A stretch of 64,000 nucleotides of DNA from Basidiobolus meristosporus CBS 931.73 (GCA_002104905.1 MCFE01000197.1:62001-126000), one strand, 5' to 3'. Positions 31,451-44,517 are shown, numbered from the stretch's first letter. Notes: generated by a model not told the origin, from the letters alone. Made by a program: numbers and translations.

Positions 31451-33247
31451 CTAACCTATGCAAGTCCTTATACACAACACTAGCATTGTGCTCAAACTCA
31501 CATTCAGCCTGTAACTTCATTCAAATCAACTACTCAATAAGTATTTGTGCCAAAATGCTTTTTTTCCATAAGTTTAACAGGAACCCCACTACTTTATGCC
31601 ACTGTTCACTCACCGGCTCCAATATATCCTGGTCTTCAGCCAGCACTGCAAGTGCTAGCACCTCATTATCCAGTCTTTGTAATAAATTCTGGCAATATTT
31701 CAGTACATATTCCTGAGCACTGCTCTTGATTAAGTGCTGTAACCTTTACTGTTCTTGTTATTTCCCCAAAACTTCACCGCAGGTGCTGAAATAGTCTTTC
31801 AAGCTGCTGACATTATTATAACTCTGACTACAATGAAGGATTTAGAGGCAATTGTGGACAAATTGCATTTTTCTGCAAGCTTATCTACCTCATTGGAGTG
31901 TAGCTAACTGGTTGGGCTTGAAACTCCTAAGAAAACAGCTTTTGTCCTGTTGGTACTTGTCATTGGCTGTACTGCAATTCAGACTGTTCTGAGCTGAAGG
32001 CATATATTGGTGAGAACACAGCATTTTCTCACGCTTGCCTGTCTCCAGCTTGAGTAGACCTTTCTCTCTCTCAATTATCCTTTATCACTGCCAGGTCTTT
32101 CACTGGTACTTGGTCCAAGTGCTTCTTGTAATGATCTACATTTTTGTCTTGATATATGCTGCACTGGGACATCCACTTTTTCCTTCTTGTTCTTGACTTG
32201 TGCTCTTTTTGCTAGCTGACATTTCTTTGCTATTTGTTTGACTGTTGGCCTGAGCTGTGATCAGCTCCTGCAGAAGTTGCTGGCTTCTATTACTGCCAGG
32301 TCCTTCACGGCTACCTTCAATTAGTTCCTCTTGAATGAGACTATGCTTTCTCTTGATAAATGCTCTGCTGATGCATCCATGTCCACCTGCTTGTCACTTG
32401 ATGGCACTCTTTTGGCTTTCTGGCATTTCTCTGATGCTTGTTTAGAGCTTTTGGCCCTGCTTGTAGCAGGCTCTTGAGGAAGACATTGGTTGTTAGCTAT
32501 AGCACCCTCACTCTTTTGCCTATGACAGTATCTGCTATTTTTGAGATACTTGTCAGCATACCAGTGCTAGCCCAACCTATTTACTTGCTTGCATCAAGAA
32601 TAATGTTCATGGAACAGGCAAAGCACATTCTGCTTGGCCTTGAGCTCCTGAATGTCCCATGGTATACTGGCCTTGAGGTGATGCTGCGCTAGACTACTAT
32701 CAACCTCTTAAAGATTAGCTTACTCTTCTATGTTGCAATCAACAGTTTCACAGATCTTCAACTTTTTTTAACTTAGTGATGGGTATAAACACCACAGTCT
32801 CTCCGTCCCATGCAATAATAGCACTTTTGGTGGGCTGTATCTTTAGCAATGTTATGCTTCAAAGACTGCACAGTGCACCTAATTGCCTTATTTGGGCTTT
32901 GGTATGAGCTTGCAACGTAGTTGCTAATATTAACAGTGGTGATGTTATGACAGCCACTTGCTGATCATCAACCAACAGCACAGCATTGGCTACATGCTCA
33001 TCTGCCTGAGTATTATAGTCAGTTTGTAGCTCTGCAGAGATTCACAATTTATTACCTGACTGTGAGCCCAAGAGGCCTGCATTATTACCTTTTGTGAGCA
33101 CACTGCTAATATGGCCTTTTTTGATTGTAGCTCACATGTTGTGCCAGTTGTCAAAGCAAGCTGATGTCCTACTGTTTTTCTACTGCTCTCAGCAGTGCAT
33201 TTTAGTTGCAAACCTGATGACTTTCCTTTATTCTTTGGCAGGATATG
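31451..33247 (-). pseudogene. T-family ORF2 remnant, minus orientation
   Basis: Continuation of 27156-27421. Start near 33240; 33211-32990 gives AESSRKTVGHQLAL, as in the 61558 copy (NRRTVGQQLAL). 32450-32100 carries serine- and lysine-rich segments matching the SRAKSSRQAS and EGPGSD repeats, and 31810-31600 matches the C-terminal FKSSAQE-LEYC-LLQRL region. Many stops. The gypsy element at 33248 sits exactly between this gene and the divergent transposase gene at 37740. Confidence 0.65.
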
Positions 33248-33611
33248 TGTTATGATCTGCTGCCTAAATGTTTAAGTTGGATTGGTTTTTAATCAAATAA
33301 ATTAGCTTATGTCCAGCTAACAAATGTATCAGTATTACCTTTCAGATCAGTAGTACTAGTCTGCTGATGAATCAGCATATCTTTATCATACAGAAATAGA
33401 AATATTAAGTATCATATAATAGGGTGATGATTATGCAACCAGATGAGTCATTAGCCACAGCCTACATTATGAAAAACAATCAGTCAGCAATTGATCTGGC
33501 AAAATGAATATAAGGTGCTGCTGAAACCCCAATAAAATCAGTAAGCTTTAGTAAATAAAATACTGCTAAGCTCCCTATTCCTATACAACTCTTATATCAA
33601 CACTTGTAACA
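33248..33611 (+). repeat. 5' LTR
   Basis: 364 bp, TGTTATGATCTGCTGCC...CTTGTAACA. Contains about 250 bp absent from the 111-bp LTRs at 5380 and 11408. Confidence 0.85.
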
Positions 33612-34460
33612 TTGTAAGCAGCAATAATCCAAAACCTCCCCCCTGAAGAACAAAATAGCCTCCCTCAAGATGTCAGAAAATCACAAATGAATGAATGCTA
33701 TGCAGCAGGTCCTAACCCAGCAGCAACAAGGAGTGAATACCATGGCCCAAAGCCTGTCAATAGCAGCTTTTGTGTGATGGTCCATGGGCACCATGGTAGA
33801 GTCAATGAAAACCTGAGAACTTGACTCTTCCAGATTGAAGAAGCTTTCAAGGCTAAGGAATTGCTCCAGAAAGCAAGTGCTATGCAGAATAATCCCACAT
33901 CAAAAAATGTAAGGAAGGACTTTGATTTAATTGCCACCTGCAAGGACATATTGCAAGGTACTGCCCTCAGAGAAAAAATGGACACCAGTCATCAGGAACC
34001 TTCAGCCCTATTGAAGCCCTTGAACATAATAACATGGGAGATGAACTTGAAGAAGACTTAGAACTCACCTTCCATATGACAGAAGAATTCTTATCCTAAG
34101 TGGCCTCAGCAAAGCAATTATACTTGAAAGGAGTATTCAATGGAGTACCTGCCAATATCATGATTGACTCTGGAGCATTGCATGAGTACACATCAGTGCA
34201 AATTGATTTGAAAGCTTGAATCAACTTGGAATGCACCAAATCAACCTCAGTCTTGACAGCATATGGGATTTCTCACATAATTTACCGTATTACTCAGCCA
34301 GTAGGAATGAAGATCTATGACTATGAAGAAGACCTACAAGTCTATATAGTTGGGAACTGCTAGTCTGACCTTGTACTTGGAAAAACCTGGCTATTTTGTT
34401 GTAGTCCATAAATCAACTGGAGAACCCATGCTACTCAGAAGCTGAAGGACAACAAGGCTT
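33612..34460 (+). pseudogene. gypsy Gag and protease
   Basis: Gag start near 33670 (MSENHK, then NAMQQVLTQQQQ), a broken zinc-knuckle region near 33930-33990 (TCKDILQGTALREKM is an out-of-frame reading of it), and the protease segment with DSGALHEY near 34165. Stops and shifts throughout. The Gag is longer here than in the 5380 element. Confidence 0.7.
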
Positions 34461-35960
34461 ATGAGCTCTTACCTGCCAGACAGGATTTCCACTTGGTCAA
34501 TACCAGTGTGTGTTAAACAAGTGAACTTAGCAAGACACAGCTTAGTAGAGCACTTAGAAATGGTACCCAGATGCTCCTCATGGCATATTACAGGAGGACT
34601 CCTCTACTCCAGTATTTCAGATGGTCCAGACTCTCTTGAAGGAATATTCAGATGTGTTTCCAAAAGTACCTGTAAGCCTTCCTCCAGTCAGAGATGTGGA
34701 TAATGCCATTGACACCAGGGATAACCTCCCAGTGAGTAAGACACCTTAATGAGTGAGTTCATTGGAGTTGGAAGAGATGAAGAGTCAAATGGATCAGCTA
34801 TTGGAGCAAGGACATATCAGACCCAGTAAGTCACCTTGGAGGGCCCCAGTACTTTTTGTGAAAAGAAAGGTGGAGCACATAGCATGTGTATTGACTACAG
34901 AGCCCTCAACTCAGCTACTCTAAAGAATAAAGACCCCATACCTTAAATTGATGAGCTTTTGGGCTGACTCAATGGTGCCATCATATTCAGCAAGATTGAC
35001 CTTGTGTCTGGATACAACTATATTAGGGTGAAACCAGAAGACATCCCTAAGAGAGCATTCAGGACCAGATATGGACATTACAAGTGCTTAGTCATGAGTT
35101 TGGCCTTACCAATGCCCCTGCAACATTCATGATGCTGACGTAAATAGTCTTTCAGGAATACTTAGACAGGCTTTTAGTAATCTGCCTAGGTAAGATATTG
35201 ATATTGAGTAAGACAGAAGAGTAATACTTGGTGAATATTGGAAAGGTCTTGAAGAAGCTAACAGAGAACAAGTTGCATGGCAAGCTAGCAAAGTATGAAT
35301 TCTTGATGGAACATGTTGAATACATGGGACACATAGTGAATAGCACAGGAGTGACCTTAGACCCCAAGGAGTTTGAAATCATCAAGAATATGAAGCAGCC
35401 CAATAGCATATTGGAACTCAGATCATTCCTTGGAATGGTGTCTGATTATTGGAGATTTATCAAGTCCTTTGCAAGTAATGCAGCCCCTTTGACTGATATT
35501 CTCAAGAAAGACAACACCATGAAGTAGGACATAGCCTGGGAGACTGCCCTTCAGGCTCTCAAGAACAAACTTGCTTAGCTGCCAAGCTTAAGAATCCCAG
35601 ACTTCAGAAAAGAGCCTAATCTGTGCACAGATGCTTCAGATTATGCAATTAGTGGCGCACTGAGCCAAGAGCATGAGGGAAAGTACTACCCAGTTACTTT
35701 TGAGTCCAAGAAATTGAACTCAATAGAATACAACTATCCAGTGCATGAGAAGGAGATGCTTGCTATAATACACTGCTTGAAGACCTGGAGATGCTACACT
35801 GAAGGAGTCATGTGCACTGCAAAGACTGATAGCACCTCACTCAAGTATATGTTTACTCAGAAGGTACTATACAGAGGAATGACAAGATGGAATGAATACA
35901 TTCAGCAACTCTACTTTGAGATTGTCTATTGCCTTGGGAAAAACAACACAGGCACTGATG
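34461..35960 (+). pseudogene. gypsy reverse transcriptase and RNase H
   Basis: RT start near 34760 ([20 protein letters not shown]), [11 protein letters not shown] near 34985; the YLDD box region (35165-35215) reads ICLGKILILS, so both catalytic aspartates are gone. 35228-35527: KVLKKLTENKLHGKL and ELRSFLGMVSDYWRF. RNase H 35600-35960: LCTDASDYAI, HCLKTWRCY, KTDSTSLKY, GKNNTGTDALSR. Three or more frameshifts. Confidence 0.82.
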
Positions 35961-37171
35961 CCTTATCAAGAATAGAACAAGTTGCACAACTGAACCTGGT
36001 GCATGAATCAAATTTGTCTAGCTTAATACCAAAGTACTTGAAGGACCATGTCATTTATAATGAGCTGATTAAAGCAATCAAGACAATAGTCCAGAATGAA
36101 GCCAGATAAATTGTTGATGGAAGGCCTATAGCCTACTGCCCTTATATGGCTTGCCTGGATTTAATAAATAAGCTTCATAATGGATGTGGACATCTTGGAA
36201 TTGAAGGACCCAATAGCCTTATCAAAGCCAGAGCATGGTAGCCCAGGATGAAACAAGATATTGAGATGCTAGTGAAAACAAGCCAATTCGCCAAATCAAC
36301 CAAGGCCAACCACAAAGAGTTGCTGAACACCTTCCGTTGAGGCCTGTAAGACCACTTCAGAGATGGGAAATTAACTTTATTGGAGGACTGCCAACCACCA
36401 GGAAATGCAACCATTAGATCCTTGTAGCAATTGGCCATGCCACTAAATGGCCTGTGGCTAGAGAAGTATCTGTGGCCAATGAACAAGAAGTTGCAAGTTT
36501 CATCTACCATGGGGTCCTAATGAAGTTTGGATGCCCTGTAGAGTATTAATCCCATAGAGGAGGAAGCTTTATTGCAAAGATATTGGAAGCCTACCTGGAA
36601 AAGAAGCTGATCAAATATGCAAACAGGGCTGTCAGTAGATGGGATGAGCATATAGACCAAGCAATTCTTTCCTGCAGAGTTAGTGTGCACAACACCACCC
36701 ACAATTGCCATTTCACTTAGTGTATGGATGTGAGCTGGGGATTGCAGGAGATTGCATACAACCAAAGCTTACAGATTCCTTAGAAGATGAGCACAGTCAA
36801 CCAAGTAGACATCAGCAGCTGGAACCAAGGTGTCAAGAGGCACAGGTAAAGAATCTCCAGGTGCAGAAAAGATGAAGCAGGGATCTGATATGTCTATATC
36901 ACCAGATGCCTTGACAGTTGGAACTTTTTACTGTTGAAAAACAACACATGGAAGCAGTTTGAGCCACAATGGACAGGACCTTTCAAGATCACCAGAGGAT
37001 GTCCATTTGCAACTTATCAACTAATAGACAAACATTGTAATATCTGGGAAGACTAAGTTCATATAGACAGACTCAAGCTTGCAAAACTTGCTGACAATAC
37101 TGAACCATCATGATATTGGTATTACAAGAAAAGAGATTTAGGAGTACACTCTCAACTTTTGAAGGTGAGAA
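35961..37171 (+). pseudogene. gypsy integrase, core deleted
   Basis: Zinc region near 36180-36300, first acidic position changed (WEINFIG for WGIDFIG near 36370), then FGCPVEY. At ~36612 the sequence jumps from a KLIK-like segment to NRAVSRWDEHIDQ, skipping the stretch with the catalytic E. The C-terminal FEPQWTGPFKI motif is at ~36955. Cannot be active. Confidence 0.8.
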
Positions 37172-37516
37172 TGTTACAATCTACTGTTTCTAATCAGATC
37201 AATTAGTTTTAGGCCTGGCCTATCAGCATATCAGTGTTATCTATTGGATCATTAGTATCATTCAGCAGATGAGTTAGCAGATTCTTATTATACAGAAATA
37301 GATATATGAAGTATCATACAATTGGGTGTTGATGATGCAATCATATGAGTCATCTGCCACAGCCCACATTTGGAAGTACAATTACTTGGCTATTGATCTG
37401 GTAAAATGCATGTAATGAGCAGCTGGAACCTCAATAAAAATCAGTACAAGCTTGAGTGAATACAATACTAGCTAAACTCCCTATTCCTCTGCAACTCATA
37501 AACCCAGACTTGTACA
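37172..37516 (+). repeat. 3' LTR
   Basis: 345 bp; matches 33248-33611 with many substitutions, so this element is old. Confidence 0.82.
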
Positions 37517-38535
37517 AATAAATGAAAGTGAGTCAAACCGCAAGAAAATAGGCTACATATAAATGTACATGAGGTGCCACAATTTCATTAAAGGTGCTTA
37601 CTATGGTGGGGCATTATATATTCTTACATTTATGTCAGAGCAATATCTCAAATACAAGACTGTCTTAGATTCACATGAGTATTTGCTGAAAAGTAATGCC
37701 ACAGTGTTATGTTGTTGAGTATCTAGCTATTTGCCCCAGAGACAAGACTTCTTTAACTCAACACCATAAGAGAAGGGGAAGACATCCATGTGACTACTAC
37801 AACAGGCCTCTTGGCCATGAAGCACCTGTTGGCATAAGAAGTATCACCATGATCATGGCCAGTGTTTGACTATATAAGCCATATTTGACCACTCATCAAT
37901 CACTACTTTACCAATAATATAATACCAGCTGCTGAGTACTGTGATAATGGCACCAAGCTGTACATCTTACCTGAGTATACTAAGTGAGGTAGGTTTGTAA
38001 CGCTTTTAGGCTCACCTTAGCCTTTGAGATATTGCCTGCAGAGTAATTGCTCTGGAGAAGAAGGCTCACTGATGAATTGCTAGCCTTTCTTCCCTAACAA
38101 CAGCAACCTGCATGAGCCGGACAAACTCAATATGCAATGGGACAACACCTGTGGAAAAATAGCCAATGCTACTTCAAAGAGGCAAGTGAGCCCAGTGATT
38201 CATCTAGTGGTGAATAATGTGATGTTATGGCTTTAGATGTGAGGTGTTTCCACTAATATTAGTAGAGGGGACTTTGAGGATTAGTATTACTTCTGGACTA
38301 ATTCATTCCAGGATGCTACTAATCATGTACATGGTACAAATGGACTATAGTCATGCAGCTGGCTACACACTACCCAGTGACAATCCCAATACCACATTGT
38401 GCTAGCAGTTGCCTGGCACTCTCATCATATAATGTCAACATTCCAAGGTGTCCAACTTGTCCAGAATCCACCACCATAGGAAGAAACCTTTATGGACACT
38501 CTGGACAATCTCCAGTGATTCCTCACATAAATAAG
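37517..38535 (+). pseudogene. Tnp2-like transposase N-terminal half, plus strand
   Basis: 37540-37735 matches the intergenic spacer between the two T genes (GTGCCACAA..., CAATATCTCAAATACAAGAC). From ~37736 the transposase start region follows with a decayed Cys/His segment (GCCTCTTGGCCATGAAGC), FDHSSITT, then near 38350-38535 the segment around CPTCPESTTIG and GHSGQSPVIPHI. Stops are frequent. Interrupted by the copia element at 38536. Confidence 0.7.
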
Positions 38536-38904
38536 TGTTGAAATAATGGATCATTTAGTATCAATCAGCAGCTAAGGTTATACCTAACAATTCTGGACCA
38601 GTATGGTCACTGTAAGACTAGCCTATAGCTCTAACTTTGCCACTCTCTTCAGATCTTTGTTCCTATGATTATTCCCCTTCAATTAAGATCAAATTTGCAC
38701 CATCACCAAACATTATGTACTAACCCTGAACAGTATTACAGAATGCTCCTGAGTATTGAGAAGGTCTTCTCACTTAGTATTACAGTTGTATTACTTCTAC
38801 AAAGGTATTAGTACTGAGCTTCTTTGTGAGCAATCATCAGCTTAACTATAATCTCTGTCTCTTAATAAGTTTCTTATATCCAAATTACTGCTTAAATTGC
38901 AACA
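38536..38904 (+). repeat. 5' LTR of copia element
   Basis: 369 bp, TGTTGAAATAATGG...AAATTGCAACA, matching 21506-21873. Confidence 0.85.
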
Positions 38905-38939
38905 GGTTATGAGCACCAGTTGCCTTAATCTATTCTAAA

Positions 38940-39735
38940 GATGGCATATACCAGCCAACAAAACAATACAAACATCTTCCCTGTGAAAGAGAGGCTTAAT
39001 AATAAGCGCTACAAACTTTGAAAATTCCAGATGTAGTTCCACCTTGAGGAAAAAAGCATTGGAGTATAGTAACTGGGAGAGAAGTTGAACCCAAGGGAGC
39101 AGCAGAAGAAGTGGAGAAGTTTCAAGAGAAGGAGAGAAAAGTCTTTAATGCCATATATGTCTATGTGTAAGATTCCTTCATTGGACAAATCCATGCTTCA
39201 AATACTACCAAAGCAGCATAGGAATCCTTACAGAGATCATTTATAAGCAAAGTCAGTATTTAGTAAGCCTTATTTATAACAAAAGCTCTTCAACATGTGG
39301 AAGAAGCCAGACAATGATATGCTACAATTCATTACCACAATTGAGACATTTGCAGAAGAACTTGACAATACCAATGCTGGTCTAGATCATGACAAAAAGA
39401 TACTCTGTCTGCTTTGCAGCTTACCAGACAAGTATGAGCCACTTGTATTCTCCATTAAAGCAGAGAAGACAATCTGACTTAAGGCTATGTCAAGGAATAC
39501 TTCTCCATGAAGAAGCACAGATGTAATGATTGAGCACAGAAAGTTGAAGACAATGCTTTATTACTGCTCAGAAAGGCACACAGAAAAGAATGGAAGGCAA
39601 CAAGTCAAGGAAAACCTGGTTTCTGCAACTACTGTAAGAAGCCAGCACTTTGGGTAAGCAAATGCAAGAAGAAACAAGCAGACATAAAACATAAGCTGCG
39701 AGCAGGCAAACCACATAACTAATGATGAATAGTTA
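38940..39735 (+). pseudogene. copia Gag
   Basis: Starts ATGGCATATACCAGCC at 38940, matching 21911. 39295-39477 encodes KKPDNDMLQFITTIETFAEEL and ILCLLCSLPDKYEPL. The zinc knuckle near 39625 reads CNYCKKPA, damaged by a shift. Several stops. Confidence 0.78.
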
Positions 39736-40765
39736 TTTGTATCTGTACAACAGAGTGCAAGTAACTAAAGTAATGCGTAGTATATTGCCTCTGGAGCATC
39801 ACAGCATACTTGCAATATACAGGAGTGGTTCAGCAACTCAAAGACTATACCTGTAAGAAATGTTTATCTGGGAGATAACTCTGCACTAGAAGCAACTGCC
39901 AATGGGTCTATACAGCTAAATATGAGTGATATCTAAAGGGCAACAACAGCAAATACTGACTGGTATACTTTAGGAGCCTGGAATAACCAAGAACCTACTT
40001 TTGGTCACTAAGACAACTGCTCTTGTGCACTCAGACACATGTGTGCCAATGAGAGCACTGTTCTTTGGAGCCAAGAGACACTTTATGATGTTTGTGAATG
40101 ACAAGACAAAATATACATTGGATGTTGATCCTCAAAACAAATGATGTGGCTTAAGTGACATTTAAGCTATTTAAGAGCATGGTGGAAGCACAAACTGGGT
40201 GTAAATTCTAGGTACATCAAAGTAACCACAGAGAGGAATACTGTTCAAAGGAGTTTGCAAAATGCTGCTTATTTACTGGCATACTTCAGCAAACCACCTG
40301 TACCACATACTCCACAGCAAAATGGAGTAGCAGATGTGCAACTAGAACAATAGCAGAGATGGGAAGATCTGTGCTACATGATGAGGCAATGGACTACATG
40401 TTTTGACCTGATTTTGTTGCTACCATAGCATACATCAAGAATAGATGCCCAACAGCAGCACTCTAATGATACTACACTTTTTGAAGCATATACAGGCAAA
40501 AATCTGACCTCCAGCACCTCTGGATCTTTAGAAGTGGTGTCTTTCATCACATCCCTGACAGAAAATGTTTAAAGCTGGAACAAAGAGTAGAAACAGGACA
40601 TTTTTTGGGCATTGTGATATTACTAAAGGGTATAGAGTGTATGATGCATAATTCCAAAGCTGATCAAGCACAAGTATGTTGTATTTGAGGAGAGTTCACA
40701 CCAGAAAGCCACTGAGATCATATGCCAACTGCCTGATGATGCAATCAACACTAATGATGAAGATA
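39736..40765 (+). pseudogene. copia protease and integrase remnant
   Basis: 39780-39920 keeps part of the protease (YIASGASQHTC-like near 39780, where the S of DSG follows an A instead of D, and RNVYLGDN near 39860). Integrase from ~40020: VHSDTCVP (D), QSN-HRE where QCDNGGE is expected (D lost) and NGVADVQ where NGVAERA is expected (E lost). Ends after VYDA-FQS and VFEESS near 40690, before RT. Confidence 0.72.
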
Positions 40766-40950
40766 TATTCCTCATGGTAACTAGGTTGAGGGCCCTTTAG
40801 GCAATGCACATCCTAATTGTTCCATCCTTCTTATTCACAAAATCACTTGTGCTCCCCAAGGTGACTTGCTGAGTCTAATATATCCTTGCTCCAATAACTA
40901 ATCTATTTATCTCTTCAACTCTTCCAGTTCCAATTGATTCCTGTGTGCCT
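40766..40950 (-). pseudogene. gypsy RT fragment
   Basis: Minus-strand piece matching 55825-55975 (ATGGTAACTAGGTTGAGGGC here, ATGGTAACTGAGTTGAGGGC there), the VKKKDGT...DYKALNS part of RT. Truncated on both sides. Confidence 0.7.
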
Positions 40951-41579
40951 TGTGCACTACCCTGAAAAGCTCCTTGATGACAGGTCTGAGGTGTAACTGT
41001 TGAAGGTAGGTGAAGTGATCAACTGCTAGTCAATATGTGAGAAGTGTTACAGATTGAAGGGGTGATTATCAATGAGGGATTGACTTCCCTCAACTACTTT
41101 TCCAGATTGCCAAGTGATTACTAATGACCAGGTTCTTGGAGACTCTAGAAATCAGTGGAATTCTGGATGACATCAATATGAGCTAAAAATACTCCAAGAA
41201 GGCCCTGGAAGGTTCTAAAAAGTGCAGCACATCCAACTAATCAAAAATCAGTAGTCTGAAACCTGAGAATCATAGAGATATCATATATGGTATTGAAATG
41301 ATAGGAATGGTGACACAAACTTGGGTCATGTGTCACAGGTACCACCACAGGTACTCACCTAATGTAGATACATATACTGATTGCAAAGCTGAACAATATC
41401 TTGGATTATTAATGTTAGTTACTAATCAGGAATAACATCATCTGGGGATAATACTAATAAGATGGTCAAAGAAGATTGGGGTAATACCAGTAAGATAAAA
41501 TATGGATAAGTGCATAATAATGGCTATATGGATAAACTTGTCTGTGGGAGGTATGCTTACCCTACCACACCAGTAAAAT
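40951..41579 (-). repeat. gypsy LTR fragment, reverse orientation
   Basis: Reverse complement of the LTR at 45164-45967, ending ...CTTACCCTACCACA at 41579; the other end is cut near 40951. The two copies share AAGCTCCTTGATG / CATCAAGGAGCTT and the TATTATCC repeats. Confidence 0.75.
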
Positions 41580-41810
41580 CCCAATATACAATGAGACAAC
41601 ACCTGTAAAAAAAATGCTGATAATACCTCATGGAGCCAAGTGAACCCAGTAATCATCAACTAGTCACTGTTGTGTTGTTATAGAGCCATGGCTAGTTTCC
41701 TCCAATATCAGTAATGGGGGCTTTGAGGATTTACTTTTATATCTTGCCAAAATCATTCTGAGCAATTTCTAGATGAGTTTTGTATGCTATGAAGCAGCAC
41801 ACTAGTAAAT
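41580..41810 (+). pseudogene. Tnp2-like transposase fragment
   Basis: Plus-strand piece reading near GKIPIYNETTPV and SNISNGGFEDLLLYLAKII, matching 60780-60960. Truncated on both sides by a gypsy LTR and a copia fragment. Confidence 0.7.
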
Positions 41811-43719
41811 GACTAACATGTCAACATGCATGTGTTTATCTTCATTGGAGATTCCACAGCTGTACTACTTAAGAATAGGAGTAACAACAGAAAGCCTTGT
41901 GATTCCACACAGTTTGAGGCATGGTATGAATACAGACCAAGTGTAGAGCATCTAAGAATGCTTTGGTGTACATCAGATGCTAAGAAACTGCCTGGTATTA
42001 AGGCAAATCATGAGCCAAGAAGCGTAAAATGCTTGTTTGTGGGCCACTACCATGAGAGTAAAGTATGTAGACTCTGTCTAGTACCAGAGCTAAGAGGCTG
42101 ATCAGGTACAGAGAAGTGCTGATTGCTGCAAATTTAAAGTTTTTGCACACAATGACATCAGATTGTGACAGGAATTATATCCTAAGTACACAGATAATCA
42201 GTATTGAATTAGTGTAAAACAATAAAATTCCTTTCACTTAAGATGACTCTATGTCCATGGCTGAGCCTCAATCAGTGTGTAGGAATATCCTAGCAGTGTG
42301 TATTACAGCATCACAAACCAGGAGATCCAACTTGACCAGAAATGGCCCAAGTTACTATATCAACAAGGGTACAAGCTTAGACTATGCCTGTACAGTCCAG
42401 AATGATGAGCCCAAGACTATAAAAGAGGCAAAGTTTTGAAGATCTGCAAAGACTGAGGAGTATCAGGCCCTGATGGAAAATCAAACTTGGGACCTGGTCA
42501 AATTACTAATCAACTAAATATGAATTGGAAGCAGATGTGTCTTCAATACAAATGCAAGGCTGAAGGTTCATATCAAAGATACATAGCAAGACTTGTGGCT
42601 AAAGGATCTTCTCAAAAATAAGTACTTGACTATACTAAAGCCTTTGCTCTGGTTGCCAAGTTTAATTCCATTATATTGGTATTTGAAATTGCAGCCATAT
42701 ATCAGTATTTATAGATGACATGGATGCAAAAACTGCATTCTGGAATAGAGAACTTGATGAAGATATGTATATGGGCCAGCCTCAATGGTTTGTTGACCAC
42801 AATAACCATCATTTGGTCTACAAACTTAAGAGATATCCATTTAGACTGAAACATTTACCAAGAGCCTGGAATTGCAAGATAGACTCTTTCTGGAATTTTC
42901 AGTGTCAACAGGGGTTCTGCTGACTGTAGTAAGTACTATAAGCAAAATATAGCAAGTCTAGTTCTATTAGATCTATATGTGGATGATCTTGTTATAGCCA
43001 CCAATAACCTTGAAACATTGCAAGAGACTAAATCCAGCCTATCTAAGGACCTCAAGATATCCAATGTATAGCTCAGTCACTACTTAGGGATAAAACCTTC
43101 CATAGGCAGAAGCACCTAGACCATCACCCTATACCAGTCAAACATGTTCAAATTTTACTGAAGAAATACCAAATGCAAGTTTGTAAACTGGCAGCTACCC
43201 CAATGTAGATCAAACTTGACTTGGTCAAAACCTAATCAAATCAATTGAGCTTGGTCCTATCAGAAAGCCCTGACTGTCCTTATTTGTCTAAGGCCAGCAT
43301 TCTGATATGTATTACGCTTGAAACATGTCCAGCTATCTCATACTTGGTGAGAGTTGTTGGTCAGCACAATAGATGTATAGACCTAATTTTATTACTGCAG
43401 TTAAGTAGATTTTTAGATCCCCAAACAGAACTGCTGATATATGCATGAGGCATAACTACAAGGATACAGAGCAAGATCTTGTGAGATACCCTGAAGCTGA
43501 TTGGGGACAAAACTCAGAAGACAGAAGATCTACCACAGGATACACCTTTCTTTACTGTCAAGGAGCAATTTCATGGAATTCATGAAAGCAACCAACCATT
43601 GCACTTTCTACCACTGAAGAAGAGTATATAGCATTATGTGATGCCACAAAAGATGCAATGTGGTTAACAAGGATTTTGAGATTTAAGCTTATGTCAAGAA
43701 ATGCCTACCGCTTCATTTG
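41811..43719 (+). pseudogene. copia integrase C-terminus, RT and RNase H fragment
   Basis: 41826-42101: CDSTQFEAWYEYRPSVEHL and PRSVKCLFVGHY, the end of a copia integrase. 42251-42520: INKGTSLDYA, EYQALMENQTWDLVK, as in the element at 1-2156. RT: MDAKTAFWNRELDEDMYM, RLKHLPRAWN, and an intact LYVDDLVIAT box near 42975. RNase H runs to ~43690 (TTGYTFLYCQGA-like near 43540). No LTRs; both ends truncated. Probably from the same family as the first copia element. Confidence 0.8.
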
Positions 43720-44281
43720 CCCTATGAAGATAATTTGATGCTGCTGGTGGATTCAATCCAGACCAGCCATCATGATCCCATCAGGAGACAATTATTTACA
43801 CCAGCAGCTTGGAATTAACAACCATCTACATGATCTTATCACAGGAATACAGCAGTGTTTGGCTAATTTTCCCGCCAAATAAAGTTAAAAGATATAAAAG
43901 TGCTATTGCAGTGTTTTGCAAAGGGTGGCATGGCATTGTTGCAGCCTTAGTGCACTCAGCTACTATTTGAGTAGATCTAACCTGCCAGTACATCCAATTG
44001 CCTTATTTGGCAAAAAGCTTGACAGTATTTTGATGGTCTCATTGCAAGCCTGTACTGGCATTATCATAGCAGTATAGCAGCCTACGGCTAGTTCTGCGTA
44101 ATGCTACTGTACAAACTTACCAATAGGTATTTCCTTTTTCTACCCCCTTGCGCAATTCATAAAATCCACTATAATATTTGCTTACCCACCACTACCTGTG
44201 TATTCTACATATAGATCAAATCCAAAAACTCTATGGCCTCCTGCTTACCAATCTCTACAAACATGCACACCTGCCACAATG
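43720..44281 (-). other. T-family transposase-side end (truncated copy)
   Basis: Starts with the T terminus CCCTATGAAGATAATTTG at 43720 and follows the noncoding end region (CAGCAGCTTGGAATTA near 43802) to ~44281, where a second T terminus starts directly. Confidence 0.7.
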
Positions 44282-44517
44282 CCCTATAAAGATAATTTGG
44301 TCCCACAGGTGGATCTAATCCAGATTGGCTGTTAAGATCCTGCCAGGAGACTGCTCTATTGTCAGCAGCTTGGAATTAATGACCATCTTCATGATCTTGT
44401 GATGCAATCACCATGCCATTTTGCTAATTTTATAGCCAAATAAAGTTGATAAAATATAACAGTGTTTGTTCATTGTCTTGCCAACAGTGGCATGGCATTG
44501 CTACAGTCTTAGTGCGC
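44282..44517 (-). other. T-family transposase-side end, split by gypsy insertion
   Basis: Terminus CCCTATAAAGATAATTTGG at 44282, repeated head to tail behind the copy at 43720. It continues at 52499-52801 once the gypsy element is removed. Confidence 0.75.

Larger units (their letters stand above)
33248..37516 (+). mobile_element. Ty3/gypsy element, long-LTR form
   Basis: LTRs at 33248-33611 and 37172-37516 enclose gag, protease, RT, RNase H and integrase remnants of the same family as 5380-11518. It is inserted between ORF2 (left, minus) and transposase (right, plus) of a T transposon. Integrase has an internal deletion. I could not define a clean target duplication. Confidence 0.88.
38536..40765 (+). 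mobile_element. Ty1/copia element, 3' half lost
   Basis: LTR 38536-38904, a GGTTATGAGC primer site, Gag and integrase of the same family as 21506-25699. It ends near 40765, where a gypsy RT fragment begins; RT, RNase H and the 3' LTR are missing. More decayed than the 21.5-kb copy. Confidence 0.82.

Noticed and set aside
33248-37516. Viral integration instead of a retrotransposon
   Set aside because: No envelope-like gene between integrase and the 3' LTR; layout and short LTRs fit a Ty3/gypsy retrotransposon.
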